Origin: Protonemura montana
Taxonomy: Eukaryota > Arthropoda > Insecta > Plecoptera > Nemouridae
Assembly (NCBI GenBank): GCA_947568835.1
Contig: OX387606.1
Location: 17,298,001 to 17,362,000 of the forward strand
Reading direction: 5' to 3'
Length of the DNA stretch: 64,000 bases
The stretch's first letter is position 1, and each line of letters starts with the position of its first letter. Below, one piece after another: positions 13,282-25,350 of the stretch. Made by a program: the position numbers and the translations under genes. Below the pieces are notes generated by a model. It was given only the letters and a program-made list of their open reading frames with translations, was not told the DNA's origin and ran no database searches.

Positions 13282-16200
13282 TCAATTGTGCCTGACAATC
13301 TTCATCCTGGTCTTGATGGTGGTTGCCTTTATCGCAGCTCCAGAAATCATGCGGTTTCTTCTCTTGCAGTAGCTGTGCAGCATGACTCTGCAGAACAGTT
13401 GCAGGAGCGGAGTGAGCAGAATGTCTCCATGGATAGAGCACTCCAGCCACTCATGATTGATGCTGACAAAGTCGGCCATCAACAACTCCTTCACTCCCCG
13501 AAGGAAAATGGTCTCCGAGATCAGGGCGCTGAACCTGTCCAACAGCGACTCAACAAAGTCCACCATGTTCCTTGTTGGATAGGTCAAGTGCTCCTTTTGC
13601 AGATCATATTCCTTCAAGGAAATGAAGAGGTGGTCTTCAGTCAGCTCGTGCGTCAAGATCAGCGACTTGCATTCGGTGCATGATATGACTAAGCAAAGGC
13701 GCTTGGCAATGTAGCCGCATACGTAAGCGGTTGGCAGTCTCCGCAGGTCCGTGAGCTGGTCCTCTTCTCGCGAGGCAACTGGTACCGCAAGCAGACGAGG
13801 ATTTGTGGTGGCCCTGTCTGATGGTCGCAGCACCTACAAGAAATGAGTAATGAGTTACCATGCTCATAAAGATAATATCAGCAACCATACATATTTGTTT
13901 GGTGCATAAACATTAAAATTACCTTTGAAGGTGTAACAGAGGCATCCTTTTTCTCGAGGAGAGCCCGCAGGTCGCTGAGCAGCTGGTCGTTGTCACGCTC
14001 ACAGTTCGTTCCTCTGGACCTGTAGCTGCTCAGGTTGGTAATGGTTGCTGTCTTCAGGGCAGCAGCAAACTGCACTGTCGTTGGGTTCACATTACAAATG
14101 CCATGTTGGCGTATGGTCCCAAACAAGTTTTCCAGAGCATCCTGGTCAAGATTCCTCAAGGAAAGGTAGCGAAAGCCTTTTTCAGTCCTCAGGTAGTCCC
14201 ACAACTTCACTAAAGAAACAATGGTGACAAGAATACCCGTGACTGTTGGTGGGCTTAGCTTCTGCAAAAAGGTTAATTATATGTCAATGTAATAACCTAC
14301 ATAGATTTATTTACCTGTAACAGCAAAATGTGGTACCTAACAGACTGGTAGATCATAAAGCTTACCCGTCCAGTGTGAGAGTTGGTGAATCGCCAGCCTA
14401 GGACTTTAGCTCGCATCTCAACCCAGAACTGCAGATGCGGAGATTGGTTGGACAGAACACAACGCAGCTCCTTTCCCCGATCAGGGTGCAGTGTGGAGCC
14501 GTTGACACTGTCAAAAAACTTGTCCAAGAGCTCCACAAACTCAGCAGTGTGCATGGCCTCCTTTGGAAAAACGCTGCCATCCCCCCAAGTGGCCATGGTC
14601 AGCATCCCTGCAGCAACCGTGTGGCTCAGGACCTGGGCTGCCAAACTGACGCGCATCTTGAATGACCCTTCTGGTTTCAGATGGTTTGCCGTCAGCTTGA
14701 TAGCCATTCTTGCTGTCAGCTGATCAAGCTCGTAAAACCTTTCCAGGTGCTCCCACTTGGCAGTTTTAAAGCACGATTGGACCTCATCCCACCAGGTAAC
14801 ATTGTTTTTCTGAAGAATGTTCCTCATACATTTTAAGAGATGAGGAGGATCAAAGAGTACAAAAATCTTCTTGCCATCAACCTCGAAAAATGTCTCACTC
14901 GAGCCATCAGGTGTGGCATCCGATAGCTCCCGGATTGCTCCGCGGTTGGTGGGGCCCTGATCACACACTGTGACCACAACATTTAAGCCAATGCCTAGCA
15001 ACGCACTGATGGCATGCCGCAACAACTTTGCCAAAATGTCACTAGGAACGGTGTCACATGTGTAATAATAAGCAATCGGTTGCTTCCACCTTTTGGCAAG
15101 TCCTCGAACCATTATAACAAGGGCATGATTGGCGATGACTCGTGTTGTGCCAAGGTGGCCGTAGTCTTCAAACCCTGAAAATGAATTTTAGTCAAATATT
15201 GATTTATTGTATTAATACCATTTAATCAAAATCAGACAACTTGATGTAGTCTTCCTTACCTGATACGTTGTCCTCGCTCTCGTTATAGTAGATGCCCGAG
15301 CGCAAGGACATCTCGTCAAAGAGGACAACACAGCATCGGTCCCTCTCACTCATCTTACTCGCCCGTGTTGCAAGATGAGCGAGAATTTTTTGGTTTAGGC
15401 CCGTTTTAAACGACAAGTTGTCCAATAAAATGCGCAATGTTTTCGGGCTCGGCAGAGTAATTATTTTGCGCATATATTCGTAGCACCGAGGGCTTCGCTT
15501 CATAATGGCCAGTGCCCAGATTTTGTCTTGCAAATTCCACCTATAGGTCAAAATTTGTTGTTAAAACAAGCTCGAACAGATAATTATAAGATTATTTCCA
15601 CCCGTTGCTTACACACCTGCGAGACTTTATTGGCCGGTTGCGGTTCCGAAGATCTCCCAAGATGAAGGACGACATGGCAGGGGAAAAGGTTTCTGTGTCG
15701 GAGATAAGCCTCTCCAGTGCTGGCGCAGATTTCAATTTCTCCACAGCTTTAATTTTATCTTTTTGTAGCGAAGTCTGTTTGAGTAACTGGTGCACCCTCT
15801 TCACAGCTTTCTTGTATTTGCACAGCAGGGTTTTCTTTCTCGGTGTGCGCTCACCTAGACTGTACCCCAACTCTCCGAGAATAGAGCCTCTTCTTTTGTG
15901 AATGACTAAAAATTATAAATGAACAAATACAATAAGAACTCCCAGGTTATTGGCATTTGAATGTACTGAATTTAAAGTTATAGTGAAAGGAGGATGTGCA
16001 TAGATTGATTTTAAACTTACCAAATGGTGTAGTCTGGTGAGAGGAGACTGATGGTGAAGATGGCCCAGCAGCATCCATGCCATCACCAACAAACTCTGCC
16101 TCAGACATGGCAACTGGACTATCATCTTGTGACGATTCTGCAATCGAATTTCAGTCCATATTAGCTACAGGCTAGGAGAGTGTAGTACCCACTAGTAATG

Positions 16201-16589
16201 GCTATTTACTGGAACATAAAGTGTATGCCAGGACCTCAGATTCCCTCACCTGCCACAGTGTCGGTGTCTTTGGCAATGTCAATGACATCATGATCATTTT
16301 CAGCAGCATACAGCTTAGGAAGCGCATTCTTGACCAACCGATTTTTTCTTATATTAACGAACTCGCTATTCTCGAAATGTATAGCACACAAACGAAACCC
16401 CTTCGCTTTCAAATGTTCCGCAGTTGAACCCACCAAATCCTCGTTGCCGGAACGGGTCAACCAGGCATCGCGTTGTGCTTGGTCTTTATTAGTGCAATAA
16501 AAAAAAGACAATGCCGGGTCCTTCAAATGAGTATTGGTGCACTCCCTATACTTGCAAATCATTTGCACACGACCCGTGCCCTTTCCCAT
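13282..16589 (-). CDS. THAP-domain P-element/THAP9-type transposase, full length and intact
   Basis: Seven exons join without a frameshift: 16589-16250, 16137-16021, 15905-15617, 15540-15260, 15174-14315, 14261-13923 and 13833-13282, giving about 925 residues, close to human THAP9 (about 903). Residues 1-90 are a C2CH THAP zinc-binding DNA-recognition domain (MICKYRECTN, then LCAIHFENSEF, ending ALPKLY). A basic coiled-coil stretch follows (KYKKAVKRVHQLLKQTSLQK). The RNase H-like transposase region has the family signatures SPRCYEYMRKIITLPSPKTL, VVLFDEMSLRSGIYY (first catalytic Asp), VTVCDQGPTN, FVLFDPPHLLKCMRNIL (second Asp) and the C-terminal DQDALENLFGTIRQHG (Glu region) and CGYIAKRL. P-element proteins cut DNA with GTP as cofactor. 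I saw no terminal inverted repeats, so this is either a domesticated host gene or an element whose ends I could not recognise. Confidence 0.9.
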
Positions 16590-16672
16590 AGCACCACTTC
16601 AGACTTTAATTAGAGTTCTGGTAAATATCATCCACAGCTTTTAACACTTCTAGCACTTGTTGCTCTGCCTCT

Positions 16673-16776
16673 ACTGACGCTAAAGACGTCAGAGCTGACG
16701 CTAAAGACGTCATAGCCGCCGGCCATTATCAAAAACCTGGAACGCTAAAGCTATCTGCTACTCTCGTAGCAGACAG
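16673..16776. repeat. Tandem 21-bp repeat and palindrome upstream of the THAP gene
   Basis: The unit TGACGCTAAAGACGTCAGAGC occurs twice in a row (second copy ends ATAGC). A third ACGCTAAAG follows, then the palindrome GCTATCTGCTAC-TCTC-GTAGCAGACAGC. Each unit carries GACGTCA, a CRE/ATF-like core. Being about 90-190 bases upstream of the ATG, these could be promoter elements or old transposon-end binding sites. Confidence 0.5.
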
Positions 16777-16805
16777 CGCGCTCTAAATAGCAATCAACGG
16801 TACTA

Positions 16806-17509
16806 ATTTTTGAATCTCACTGGGCTATCCTGCTTACCACCCCCTGGCGGAGCTCACCCAGGAGCTAACCACCCACTTACGTGAGTGCTGGGGACATAGG
16901 CTACACTCGACACATTCCAGCACTGCGGGCAAGTCTACCGATGCAGGCCGATAAAATACTATGTTATTATTAACTTATTAACGTCCATAAACTAGAACGA
17001 AAAAGGTTTTAAAACATTCTAATATACAAGATTGCTTCTCAGAATGTTGTGCATAGTGTTCATCCCATAATCATCGTAAGCTTGCATTGTGGCAAGGAGG
17101 ACAGCGGGTGGCTTTTTCCGAAGGAGCCGAATTCGACTGTAGTAAGACGCAATTTAGGATTAAAATGTCTTTTACGACCCAGACTATTTCGTAACAGTAA
17201 CTGAAGTTCCATGTAAGATAACTGAAATCCAAAAAATCTCAGAAAATCACAAAATAAACAGCCAACACAAGTGTGTGTATGTGTGCGTTCTCATCTAGAA
17301 CCTGGAAAACAGTTAAATTAAGCAAGTAATTTATACCTAAACCATCTACGTCACTCTATTAGCACAACGCGGGTAATTTGTAGATAAGTACAGTATTTAA
17401 AATGGAGGTAGGTATATATAGCTACGTATTAGTCACCGATACGCGAGATAAGACTGTCGCTTCCATTTGGTATAATAGGCTGAGTGGCGATTGGAGGTTG
17501 AAGGTTTCT
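16806..17509. other. Spacer between the THAP gene and LITAF copy 1
   Basis: No coding exon was recognised. TATATATA at 17413-17420 lies about 100 bases upstream of the likely LITAF transcription start, farther than a normal TATA box. Confidence 0.35.
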
Positions 17510-17611
17510 TCCTAGCCCAGTTCGCTGTCAGTCAGTTCTCTGAGCCGAGCAGAAGAGCGTCGCGACGTCAAGAGTTTTAGACGCCGCCACCACGTCGAAA
17601 CAAAGTGAAAG
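17510..17611 (+). promoter_or_regulatory. LITAF copy 1 core promoter and 5' untranslated exon
   Basis: The segment TAGCCCAGTTCGCTGTCAGT followed by a GAGCCGAG...CGTCGCGACG block is repeated, slightly diverged, at 24341-24400 in front of LITAF copy 2. CAGT repeats fit a TCAGT-type initiator. The exon ends with a good donor (GTGAAAG then GTAACC, 17611/17612). The copy shared by the two genes shows that promoter and first exon were duplicated with the coding part. Confidence 0.6.
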
Positions 17612-18056
17612 GTAACCTAGGGACATACACCTTAAGTGTAGGTTAGTAGTATCTATGCTAGAGATGATTTAAGCTGGCAAATCAGCGATCAAGTTGTAAT
17701 TGGTCTTAGCGAAAAAGAAGAGCAACTACAAAGTTTAAAAAAGGGAATACAATTTATTCAGTTCGTAGATGTGAGACACAATTTTAATTGAAGTATTTTA
17801 TTTTATTTTTGTGTGAAGTTAAGATTGCTTAATCTCTCGTGGCTGTGTGTTAGAGGTCAGAATGGAAAATTATTCAGAACCTCTTCGGTGAGAATCCCTC
17901 CACTGTGCATTGTGCATTGTGAATTGTGCATTTCATTGTTGATAAGCATTTGCATTCGATATTGGCAAACATGTTTACGTCCCGTGTTTAATGGGAAATT
18001 GTTTATGTACAGTTAAATATGATTTAAATTTAAATGCGCGGGGTATTTTATGATAA

Positions 18057-18145
18057 GGAACACTGCTAACCTCTCGAAAATTGATGCCCAAACGGAGACT
18101 CGATCCCCGAAATCCACCTGTCGTGGGTGTTGCTCTAAATTTACC
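18057..18145 (-). mobile_element. tRNA-like SINE fragment in LITAF1 intron
   Basis: AACCTCTCGAAAATTGATG followed by TCGTGGGTGTTGCTCTAA matches the repeats at 46984-47128 and 47581-47806. Read on the minus strand, this family carries a tRNA-like head. This copy lacks the D-arm end (GAGCTACTT), so it is truncated. Confidence 0.6.
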
Positions 18146-18302
18146 AGCTGAAAACTTACCAGCGGTTTTCATGAGCAGAATTTGCTAAAAATTGAGCCAG
18201 GCCCAATGCAGTTCTTCTTGACATCGTATCCCAGTTCAATATTCTTCATTAAAATAAAACTCGTGTAAATCTTGTTCAATATTTACAACACTTAATATTG
18301 GC

Positions 18303-18307
<5 letters not shown>

Positions 18308-18359
<52 letters not shown>
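18308..18359. repeat. (TAA)n microsatellite
   Basis: About 17 perfect TAA units in an intron of LITAF copy 1. Confidence 0.95.
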
Positions 18360-18361
<2 letters not shown>

Positions 18362-19581
18362 ACCGTGTTTTAAAAATGTTAGACTTGTTAAGGGTAAAAT
18401 TAGCCACGTAAAATTTTATCCTTAAACAGATAAAAGAAAAAGAAAGGAACCATTAAATGTTAAACATGATACCTACCTAGATGTCTGGCTATGGACAATC
18501 GCATTAGCTTATCACATAGATGGGCTTTTTGTGTCACCAGAACTCAATTCAAATCGTGTACGGTTGAAAGGCATATGACCATGACTCACATGTACATTGT
18601 GAATCAGGCGTTTATTATTGCAATAACTTTGCTTCAAGTGCTGAAGTAAATGATGACTCGATTCAGAAGAATTGGACGTGATTTGGCTGATGATCAATCA
18701 TAGAGAACAATATATTTTTCCGGTTTTAAAATGAAAATTAATAAAAGCGTTCAATTCCGGTGTCAAATAAGAGTGGGCAGCTATCGCACCAATAAACAGT
18801 ATCAAGGTACAATATGACCGATAACTTAATTTTTATAGCATGGTTTTTGTTTGTTTCCGAATTGATAAGAGAATATTATCAGACACGAGATATTGCAACC
18901 ATATGGCTGTTAAGTGTATGCTAGAGTCAAGCTGTGGGGATGTACCGTGTAGTTGTACAACGTATGTGCTCTTTATGACTGAAACTCGTCTGGTAACGAC
19001 CATTTTAAGGAAGCAGTATTTCTAGCAGCAGCGAACGACCGGTAATTTCAAAGGCAGTGTTTGGTCGCAGAAGGGTCCGGCACTAGTGGTAAAAACAAAA
19101 CAGGGTTCGTCCAGCAAATAATGTAATCGTGTAAAAATTAAACTTTGGGGATTTGTAGTTGCCAAGATAAACGAGATTCTTTCTTGTTTCATTTAACTTA
19201 GTCTTCAAGCGTCCCATGTAATGCAGCGCTACATGCTAATTGTGTAATCCATACACGACACATAGGAGTACATCAATCTCATAACACATTCTACAATAAT
19301 TGGTTAGACAAGCTTTAAATTCAAGCTATTTTCCACATTTGGATTCATGCTACATGACCATGACGTTACAGTACGGTATGACGATGAAGTGTCCACTGCC
19401 CTTCCACTAAATACTCTGTACGCATTCAAGATAAATTCTTTACCATATTAAAGTCATAGAAAATCGATAAGCTATACACCTTAAGATGAATAAATTATTT
19501 TTCAGTCATAGATACCAGTTCCATTTTTTAGAGCCTCATGCATACTTAATATACCTTGTGCACTCTTTTAATTTTCGCAGT

Positions 19582-21015
19582 ATGTCGATGCAGCAGCCGT
19601 ACACGGACAATCCGCCTCCGTACGGGTTCCAGGCTCCTCCAGGACAACCAGGATACCCACCAGGGCAGCCAGGATACCCACCAGGGCAGCCAAGTTATCC
19701 ACCAGGACCCCAACAACCTCAAGTGATCCTCGTTCATGACCAGCAGCCAGGCAGGAGTAAGTGACCACCCTACAAAGTCTAACCAGATTGGAAAGCGCTA
19801 AGTGTGGTCCTTCTAGGAGGAATCAATATGCTATGCGGCAGTGTGGTAAATAGACAAAGTCGGTAAAATACTGCATTCTAATTTTAGTTAATGAGTAATA
19901 GTGCTAACTCGATTACTCTTTGTTTGTAGGGAACACTGGCTCATCAAGTAATCATTGATTGCCTTATGATTGTTCAATGATACATCATGATCATGAAAAA
20001 GCATGAAAGATGAAACTTGAAACATTGTAAAAAAACATGATTACTTGTTTGGGCTACAGAAAGAATTCGTTTTTTAACTTAGGCCATACGTTTGCTCAGA
20101 GTGACCAAGGGTACTATGTTGAATGCGAGATCAATTAAAACGCACCCAAACATATTCCGTTGTATTTTGATCATAATATTGTAAAACACCGTGGAAGTAA
20201 ACCATCTGTTGTTGTTTATCAGGTTAAGAATGTAGTCCGCAATCGAACACGGAAAAGATTTTAAGCCGTTGCGTAACAACACAAACAGCGTGAACCAACG
20301 ATATCGTGCACAGTTCTAGAAATTCTGAACTCCAAGTCAAAAATAGAGGAAGTCACGGGAAAACCACAAAGTCAACACATACAATTCGAAGAATCACTAG
20401 ATCTACCAAGTTTTTACGAACATGATCGATTCGTAACGGTACCCAAATAAACACGTTTTTTTTAAGCAATACCATACCTGCCGTGTCAGATCCATTGGCA
20501 GCCTTTCAAAAACCGCAAATAAATCTCCCCAGGAATCTTGTATTAAGCACCCACCACATTCACCTAGGCCAAATCTCCGCATGCATTTAATTCGAGTTTT
20601 AATCGACGCATCATCACTTTCAGCCGTTTTGATCACGCATCACATTGCCGGACTGGGTCCGAACTCGCTCAACACGAAGTGCCCGTCTTGCCAGATGCAA
20701 GTCAACACTCGGCTGACTCAAGAGATTTCAACTAGAACTCACCTATTCGCCCTTCTGCTATGTCTTTTCGGGTAATGATGAGTGCCTACCTACCTAATTA
20801 CGTCAAGAATCCGGTTTTGAGGATTACGATTGATTGGTGCATTACCAATAGCCGATTCGGCGACCTGATATTGTTTTAAGCAATCAATTTTAACTAGAAA
20901 CTTCTTTTCCAGCTGCTGGCCGTGTGTTCCTATTCCGTACTGCATGGATAGCTGCAAGAATACGAATCACAACTGTCCGAACTGCAATGCGTTCATTGGG
21001 ACGTACCAGGCGTGA
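19582..21015 (+). CDS. LITAF: LITAF-domain protein, copy 1
   Basis: LITAF (SIMPLE) proteins are small zinc-binding, monotopic membrane proteins of late endosomes and lysosomes. Coding exons 19582-19756, 20624-20771 and 20913-21015 give 141 residues. Residues 1-58 are Pro/Gln/Gly/Tyr-rich with repeated GQPGYPP units, resembling the PPxY-bearing N-terminus of the family. The C-terminal domain has the first zinc pair (CPSC), a hydrophobic in-plane helix (THLFALLLCLFGCWPCVPIP) and the second pair with the trailing motif (HNCPNCNAFIGTY). Splice phases are 1 and 2. The first ATG directly follows the acceptor (TTTTCGCAG). It has a paralogue about 6.5 kb downstream with the same exon phases, so the pair arose by tandem duplication. 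Confidence 0.93.
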
Positions 21016-22171
21016 TAAGAGGGAAAGTTGTACGATGATTTTTTATATAAACTTAATATAGATTGCAGAACATGGTTTTCCTGATCCATTTATATCCCAT
21101 TTTGCCCGTTATTTATCAATTGGTTAAGATTTTGTGGGCTTCAACGCGCAAAGCTACTATTCCATGGTTAAACATACCTGCATTTTGTAGGCAACGGCGA
21201 ATTTTATATAAACTGGCAGATTTTGAGACGAAGAGATCAAGGGGCTCGAATTTGATCAAAGTTTGAGTGCGAAACCAGGAACTTAAATTTATTTCAATTT
21301 GACAGAATCACAAGCAAGCGTAGCCCAACAACTACAACAACAACACGCGTAGTCCACCGTAAACCAGCGAAGTCCAGCGTAACAATAACAATGCCAGGAC
21401 GTACTGGTTTTGGTTTCGTGTCGTTTTGGTTTTGGTTTTGGGTGGAAGATTTTGAAAATAAACTTGTTGCACAACGCACTCTCTACACGTGGGTTGTCCT
21501 CAGAAGCTAGCTGTTGTTCTTGAAAGCAAATCTTGGCCATCGAAACAGAGAAACTGCTTGTAACGTCTATTGTGGATAAGTAGTATGCCATCTTGTGCCA
21601 TGTGGTACCTATGCCCGACGTTACCATTGCAATTTGAACTCTTTCAAGCAGTCTTGAGTTTGGAGCTGCTAGGCAGACCAAGGCATGAGATCGTGGTGAA
21701 AAAGGTGCATTGCTTTGAATTGCTTCTTCATCACAAGAAGAAGTGAATTATCATAATCTTAATTGACATTGAGGTACACGCACATTGTATGGTCGACCTT
21801 AGCACATTTCAGTTAGCTTTAAGATACTAGACAATATTCATTAGAGCATTGCGGGCAAGCATACTTCTCAGTCCTCAAAAACACAAAATAACATAACACA
21901 TTTTAGCTATGCAATAGGTGAAATCAAAGGTGAAATCCGAAATGCATATCACTTTTGAAATGCATGTCATCTTTTAAATGCACCAAGAAAGAAGCTCAGC
22001 CACAGAGCTCAACTCTGAGGGTAAGTTCTTAGATTCCGACCTGGATTAATTTGTGAAAAGCAACTGGCTGGTAATTTGAGGGTCTGCATAAACATACTCA
22101 GTTCATAATTAAATATCTTTCCATTATAATGCTTTTTAAAGTCATGTCTACTGTATCTTCTTATTATCACC
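21016..22171. other. Spacer downstream of LITAF copy 1
   Basis: No gene was recognised. AATAAA at about 21455 could be a distant poly(A) signal. A 130-codon open frame at 21681-21289 on the minus strand ends in low-complexity Cys/Trp codons and matches nothing I know. Confidence 0.35.
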
Positions 22172-22609
22172 GAACGGTTTGGCGTGTTGGAAAAACCGGT
22201 TCTCGTTAGATCACCGAAGTTAAGCAACACTGCGCTGAGTCAGGTATTGGATGGGTGACCGTCATACACATGACCAGTTCTGTTCGGGAGAGAGGTTGGA
22301 GGGATGAAAGTTAGTACAGCAACTTCATTCGCCTTGCTTATCAATCTCTCGACAGCATGGATTTGTGGAGGAGTCCTGCTGTTCGAGTTGTACCGTCCTT
22401 CGGAAGGGACGGTAAGCCGGTGGTCCCCTTGGTGCTCTTCGACAGGAGTAGGCTACGTGCCGGCGCTGGGTTTCCTCTCCTCCCTTCTAGGCTAGGTTAG
22501 GTTCATCATCATCCTCATCATCATCCACTCATTCACCGACGCCATTAGACCAGTGCCGCATGGCCAGATGTCAAAACATCGAGTCGTTAAACACAACAAA
22601 TAATAATAA
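22172..22609 (+). mobile_element. 5S rRNA-derived SINE, copy A (most complete)
   Basis: The head (about 22196-22262) carries the 5S gene's internal RNA polymerase III promoter: GATCACCGAAGTTAAGCAAC (box A region) and GTATTGGATGGGTGACC. A unique body follows (AGCATGGATTTGTGGAGGA; TCCTTCGGAAGGGACGGTAA), then a tail CATTAGACCAGTGCCGCATGG and GTCGTTAAACACAACAAAT ending in ATAATAATAAT. This is the SINE3 (5S-headed) architecture. Confidence 0.88.
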
Positions 22610-22836
22610 TTCTTATAACCTTCGTAAAATCACAAAATTGTACGAGGCTTCATTAAAACAAATGCTTAGTTTTCTTCGGCTGATCTCTATTCGATTTATT
22701 TATAAGTGTACCTCTTACATCGGTAATTATTATTAAGAATAACACAAGTCACAAGAAAAAAGAAAAATGTGCACGCGATTGAACCAAACGATTGTATTAC
22801 AAAATATCTGTGATTCTAGGTATGATAACCAACTTA

Positions 22837-24060
22837 ATAATAATAATAATAATAAACATTTTTATTCCAGATTGGTTATTACAACATAGAACGATAGAAC
22901 GTCATATTTTCCTATGCTAAAATCATTATTGTAGAAAATAGAAATCGTTTAACGAGTAAAAACGAAGGTGTTTTAAAAAAGCTTTGAGCAGTTTTACAAA
23001 GTCTTTATCTTCATATTTACATTCAATATAATAGGGCAAATGATTAAAAATATTCACACCGTAGGTCCATTACAATATTTTGTTGTCGTCAGGTCAAACA
23101 TATTGCTATACATATTTGTGGTTATTATCAAATTTCAATTTTGTAAGTTTCTTACTGTTATTTACAGATGTCACAATACTAAATATATACATACAGGTCA
23201 GAGTAATTATGTCAAACCTTTTACAAAGTGGTTTCGTTGAATCCTTAAAATATACACCGGGATCGGTAGGGTCGGAACTAGCATTCGCAAGATATTTGAT
23301 CGCTCTCTTTTGTAACATAAATAATTTCTTTGTCAGTGGTGAGTGCCCCCATAAAACGATCGCGTACAGAAGATTAGAATGCACATACGAATAATACACT
23401 AATTTGGCCGTATGAAAATCGCATATTTTCCTTTTTATTAAGTAGCAGCCGGAAGAAATCTTACGTGCTATTATATTGTTTATGTGTGTGTCATATTTTA
23501 GTCGATAGTCAATCGTTAATCCCAAGAATTTAGTCTCTTTCATTACCTTGATACTTTTCCCGTTTAAATAGATTAGAGGTGATGTTATGCCGTTAGTTCT
23601 ATCGGGTAGTTCGGGTAGTTCGGGTAGTTCTTTTCTTTGAGTATAGAAGGAAATGAGGGCCGTTGCTTGAACTCCATTCCTTCATTTGGCTTACCGCTAA
23701 TTTACTCGTTTCATCGATATTATTTATTTGCTCGTTAATTAACTGTGTGGTATCATCGGCAAAAGTTGTCAATTGCACTGTGATTACCGTCAATGCAAGA
23801 TCATTTGTGTAGATGATAAATAGTATAGGAGAGATCGATGCTCCTTGGGGGACTCCTCTATTGACTATAGCTTCGTCAGAGTACGTTGTTTCTCCTGAGT
23901 GCCTTATCTTTACTATTTATTTCCTATTTTTTAGGAAAGATTCCATCCATCTGTTAGCTACACCCCGTACTCCGATATAATGTAATTTGGATAGTAAAAT
24001 GTCGTGGTTAACCATGTCGAACGCTTTCGTGAAGTCGTAAAAAATTTGGAAGTACTTAAT
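22837..24060 (-). mobile_element. Non-LTR retrotransposon (LINE) 3' fragment with degenerate reverse transcriptase
   Basis: On the minus strand, frames interrupted by shifts read FDFTKAFDMVNHDILLSKLH, then RGVPQGASISPI (about 23856-23830), then TTFADDTTQL (catalytic FADD near 23766-23751), then FLGLTIDYRLKYDTHI and LLYAIVLWGHSP. These are the standard RT palm and thumb signatures of Jockey/CR1-like LINEs. The 3' end is a run of TTA repeats (plus-strand TAATAATAATAATAATAA at about 22837-22855). The copy is 5'-truncated and not functional. Confidence 0.8.
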
Positions 24061-24329
24061 GGAAGTATTTTCCGACAACGTGTACCGACGACAAATTGCG
24101 ACAACGTGATAAAATAATGTGATGGGAAAAGCAGTTCAAAACAAACCTTTGTGAAAGTAATCCTGAAAATATTGTGACAATATGATGAACATATTATAAA
24201 TTAAAAAGACAATATTCGTCATGATAACTGATAAGGCACTATCTTGGTGGCTTTAAGTTGAGTTACCAACATGATTTACAGGAGATAAAACTGTTTCTGT
24301 CATTTTAACGGGCGGACAGTCATGTCTAT

Positions 24330-24422
24330 TGTAGGTATATAGCCCAGGTCACTGTCAGTTAGTCCTAGGAGCCGAGAAGCGTCGCGACGGCAGGAGTTAT
24401 CTCGTCAAGAACAACAGGAGAG
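24330..24422 (+). promoter_or_regulatory. LITAF copy 2 core promoter and 5' untranslated exon
   Basis: TATATAG at 24336-24342 is followed by CTGTCAGTTAG (initiator-like A at about 24357), then GAGCCGAGAAGCGTCGCGACGG, which is homologous to the LITAF1 5' exon. The exon ends at 24422 with donor GTAAAT. Confidence 0.6.
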
Positions 24423-25299
24423 GTAAATTGTCAGCTTAGTCAAAGTAATCAGAAATCCCTGGAGATAGGAAAGTTAGGTGATTGAAAATTAAATGAATGC
24501 TGGTACTTTACTGTTATTTTTGAGCGAGAATACATGAATAGGATACCATGTGCTTGCTACTAGATTTGAAAGGTGCACTAGCGAATACCAGGTACTGGTT
24601 AAAATTGCAGTAGCTCCTCGGCTCCTTTACTTCTCTTGTATGAGCTACTGTCACGGTCCATGCCACTGTATTGTTACGGCTAACACAAGGAATATTGGTG
24701 CAAATTGATAAAAAAAAGTGACTTATACAATAAGCTATAGAAGAAGAAGAGAAAACAGAGCTTAAATCTGAAATCCAAAATGTGCCCGATTTAGCGGATT
24801 TGATGCTACGACAAACACGTGTCACTGAAGCACGCTGACCAGTCTGCTACCGACGAACATGTTACTGGAGAATGATTTAACAATATAGATCAATTGTCAA
24901 ATAACCAGTACCTTAACAGCACGTACCTTTTCTACTTTCTGCTCGCCTGATATACAAGCCAGTTTGTTTCGAGTTTGAGTTGCGTTTTGCGGTCTCGGTG
25001 AAGCTGCGTCACGCCTTACGTATAGACTGCAGGATGAACGTTAGTGCTTCGCTTGGGGCCTAACTGTCCAGGGCTCGGTAAATTTCTAAAAACGACAGAA
25101 GGGATGTCTAGATTTCAAATTTAAAACTATATAAGTACAAACAATATTTAGAATAAAAATAGGAAAAATTCTCTGATTATTAATGGTGCTTAATGGTGCC
25201 TTGCCAACGGAGCCTGTTGGGCAGGTGAATAGGGCTGTTTCGTGGGTGATAACCTAGCAAAAAAGGAAAAAGGTTTGTTTCGAAAAGCAGGCCAAAAAG

Positions 25300-25350
25300 A
25301 TCACCGGCTTAACGTCCCTTCCGAAGAACGGTACATCTCAAATAACCAAC
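25300..25350 (-). mobile_element. Fragment of the 5S-SINE body
   Basis: GATCACCGGCTTAACGTCCC and TTCCGAAGAACGGTAC match the minus-strand body of the full SINE copies. The 5S head and the tail are absent or unrecognisable. It lies in the long first intron of LITAF copy 2. Confidence 0.6.

Noticed and set aside
21289-21681. 130-codon minus-strand frame after LITAF1
   Set aside because: It ends in Cys-repeat low complexity and no family was recognised; a faint transposon-like feel is not evidence.
22196-22262. Possible functional 5S rRNA gene
   Set aside because: Only the internal promoter part resembles 5S; it continues into a SINE body shared with other copies.
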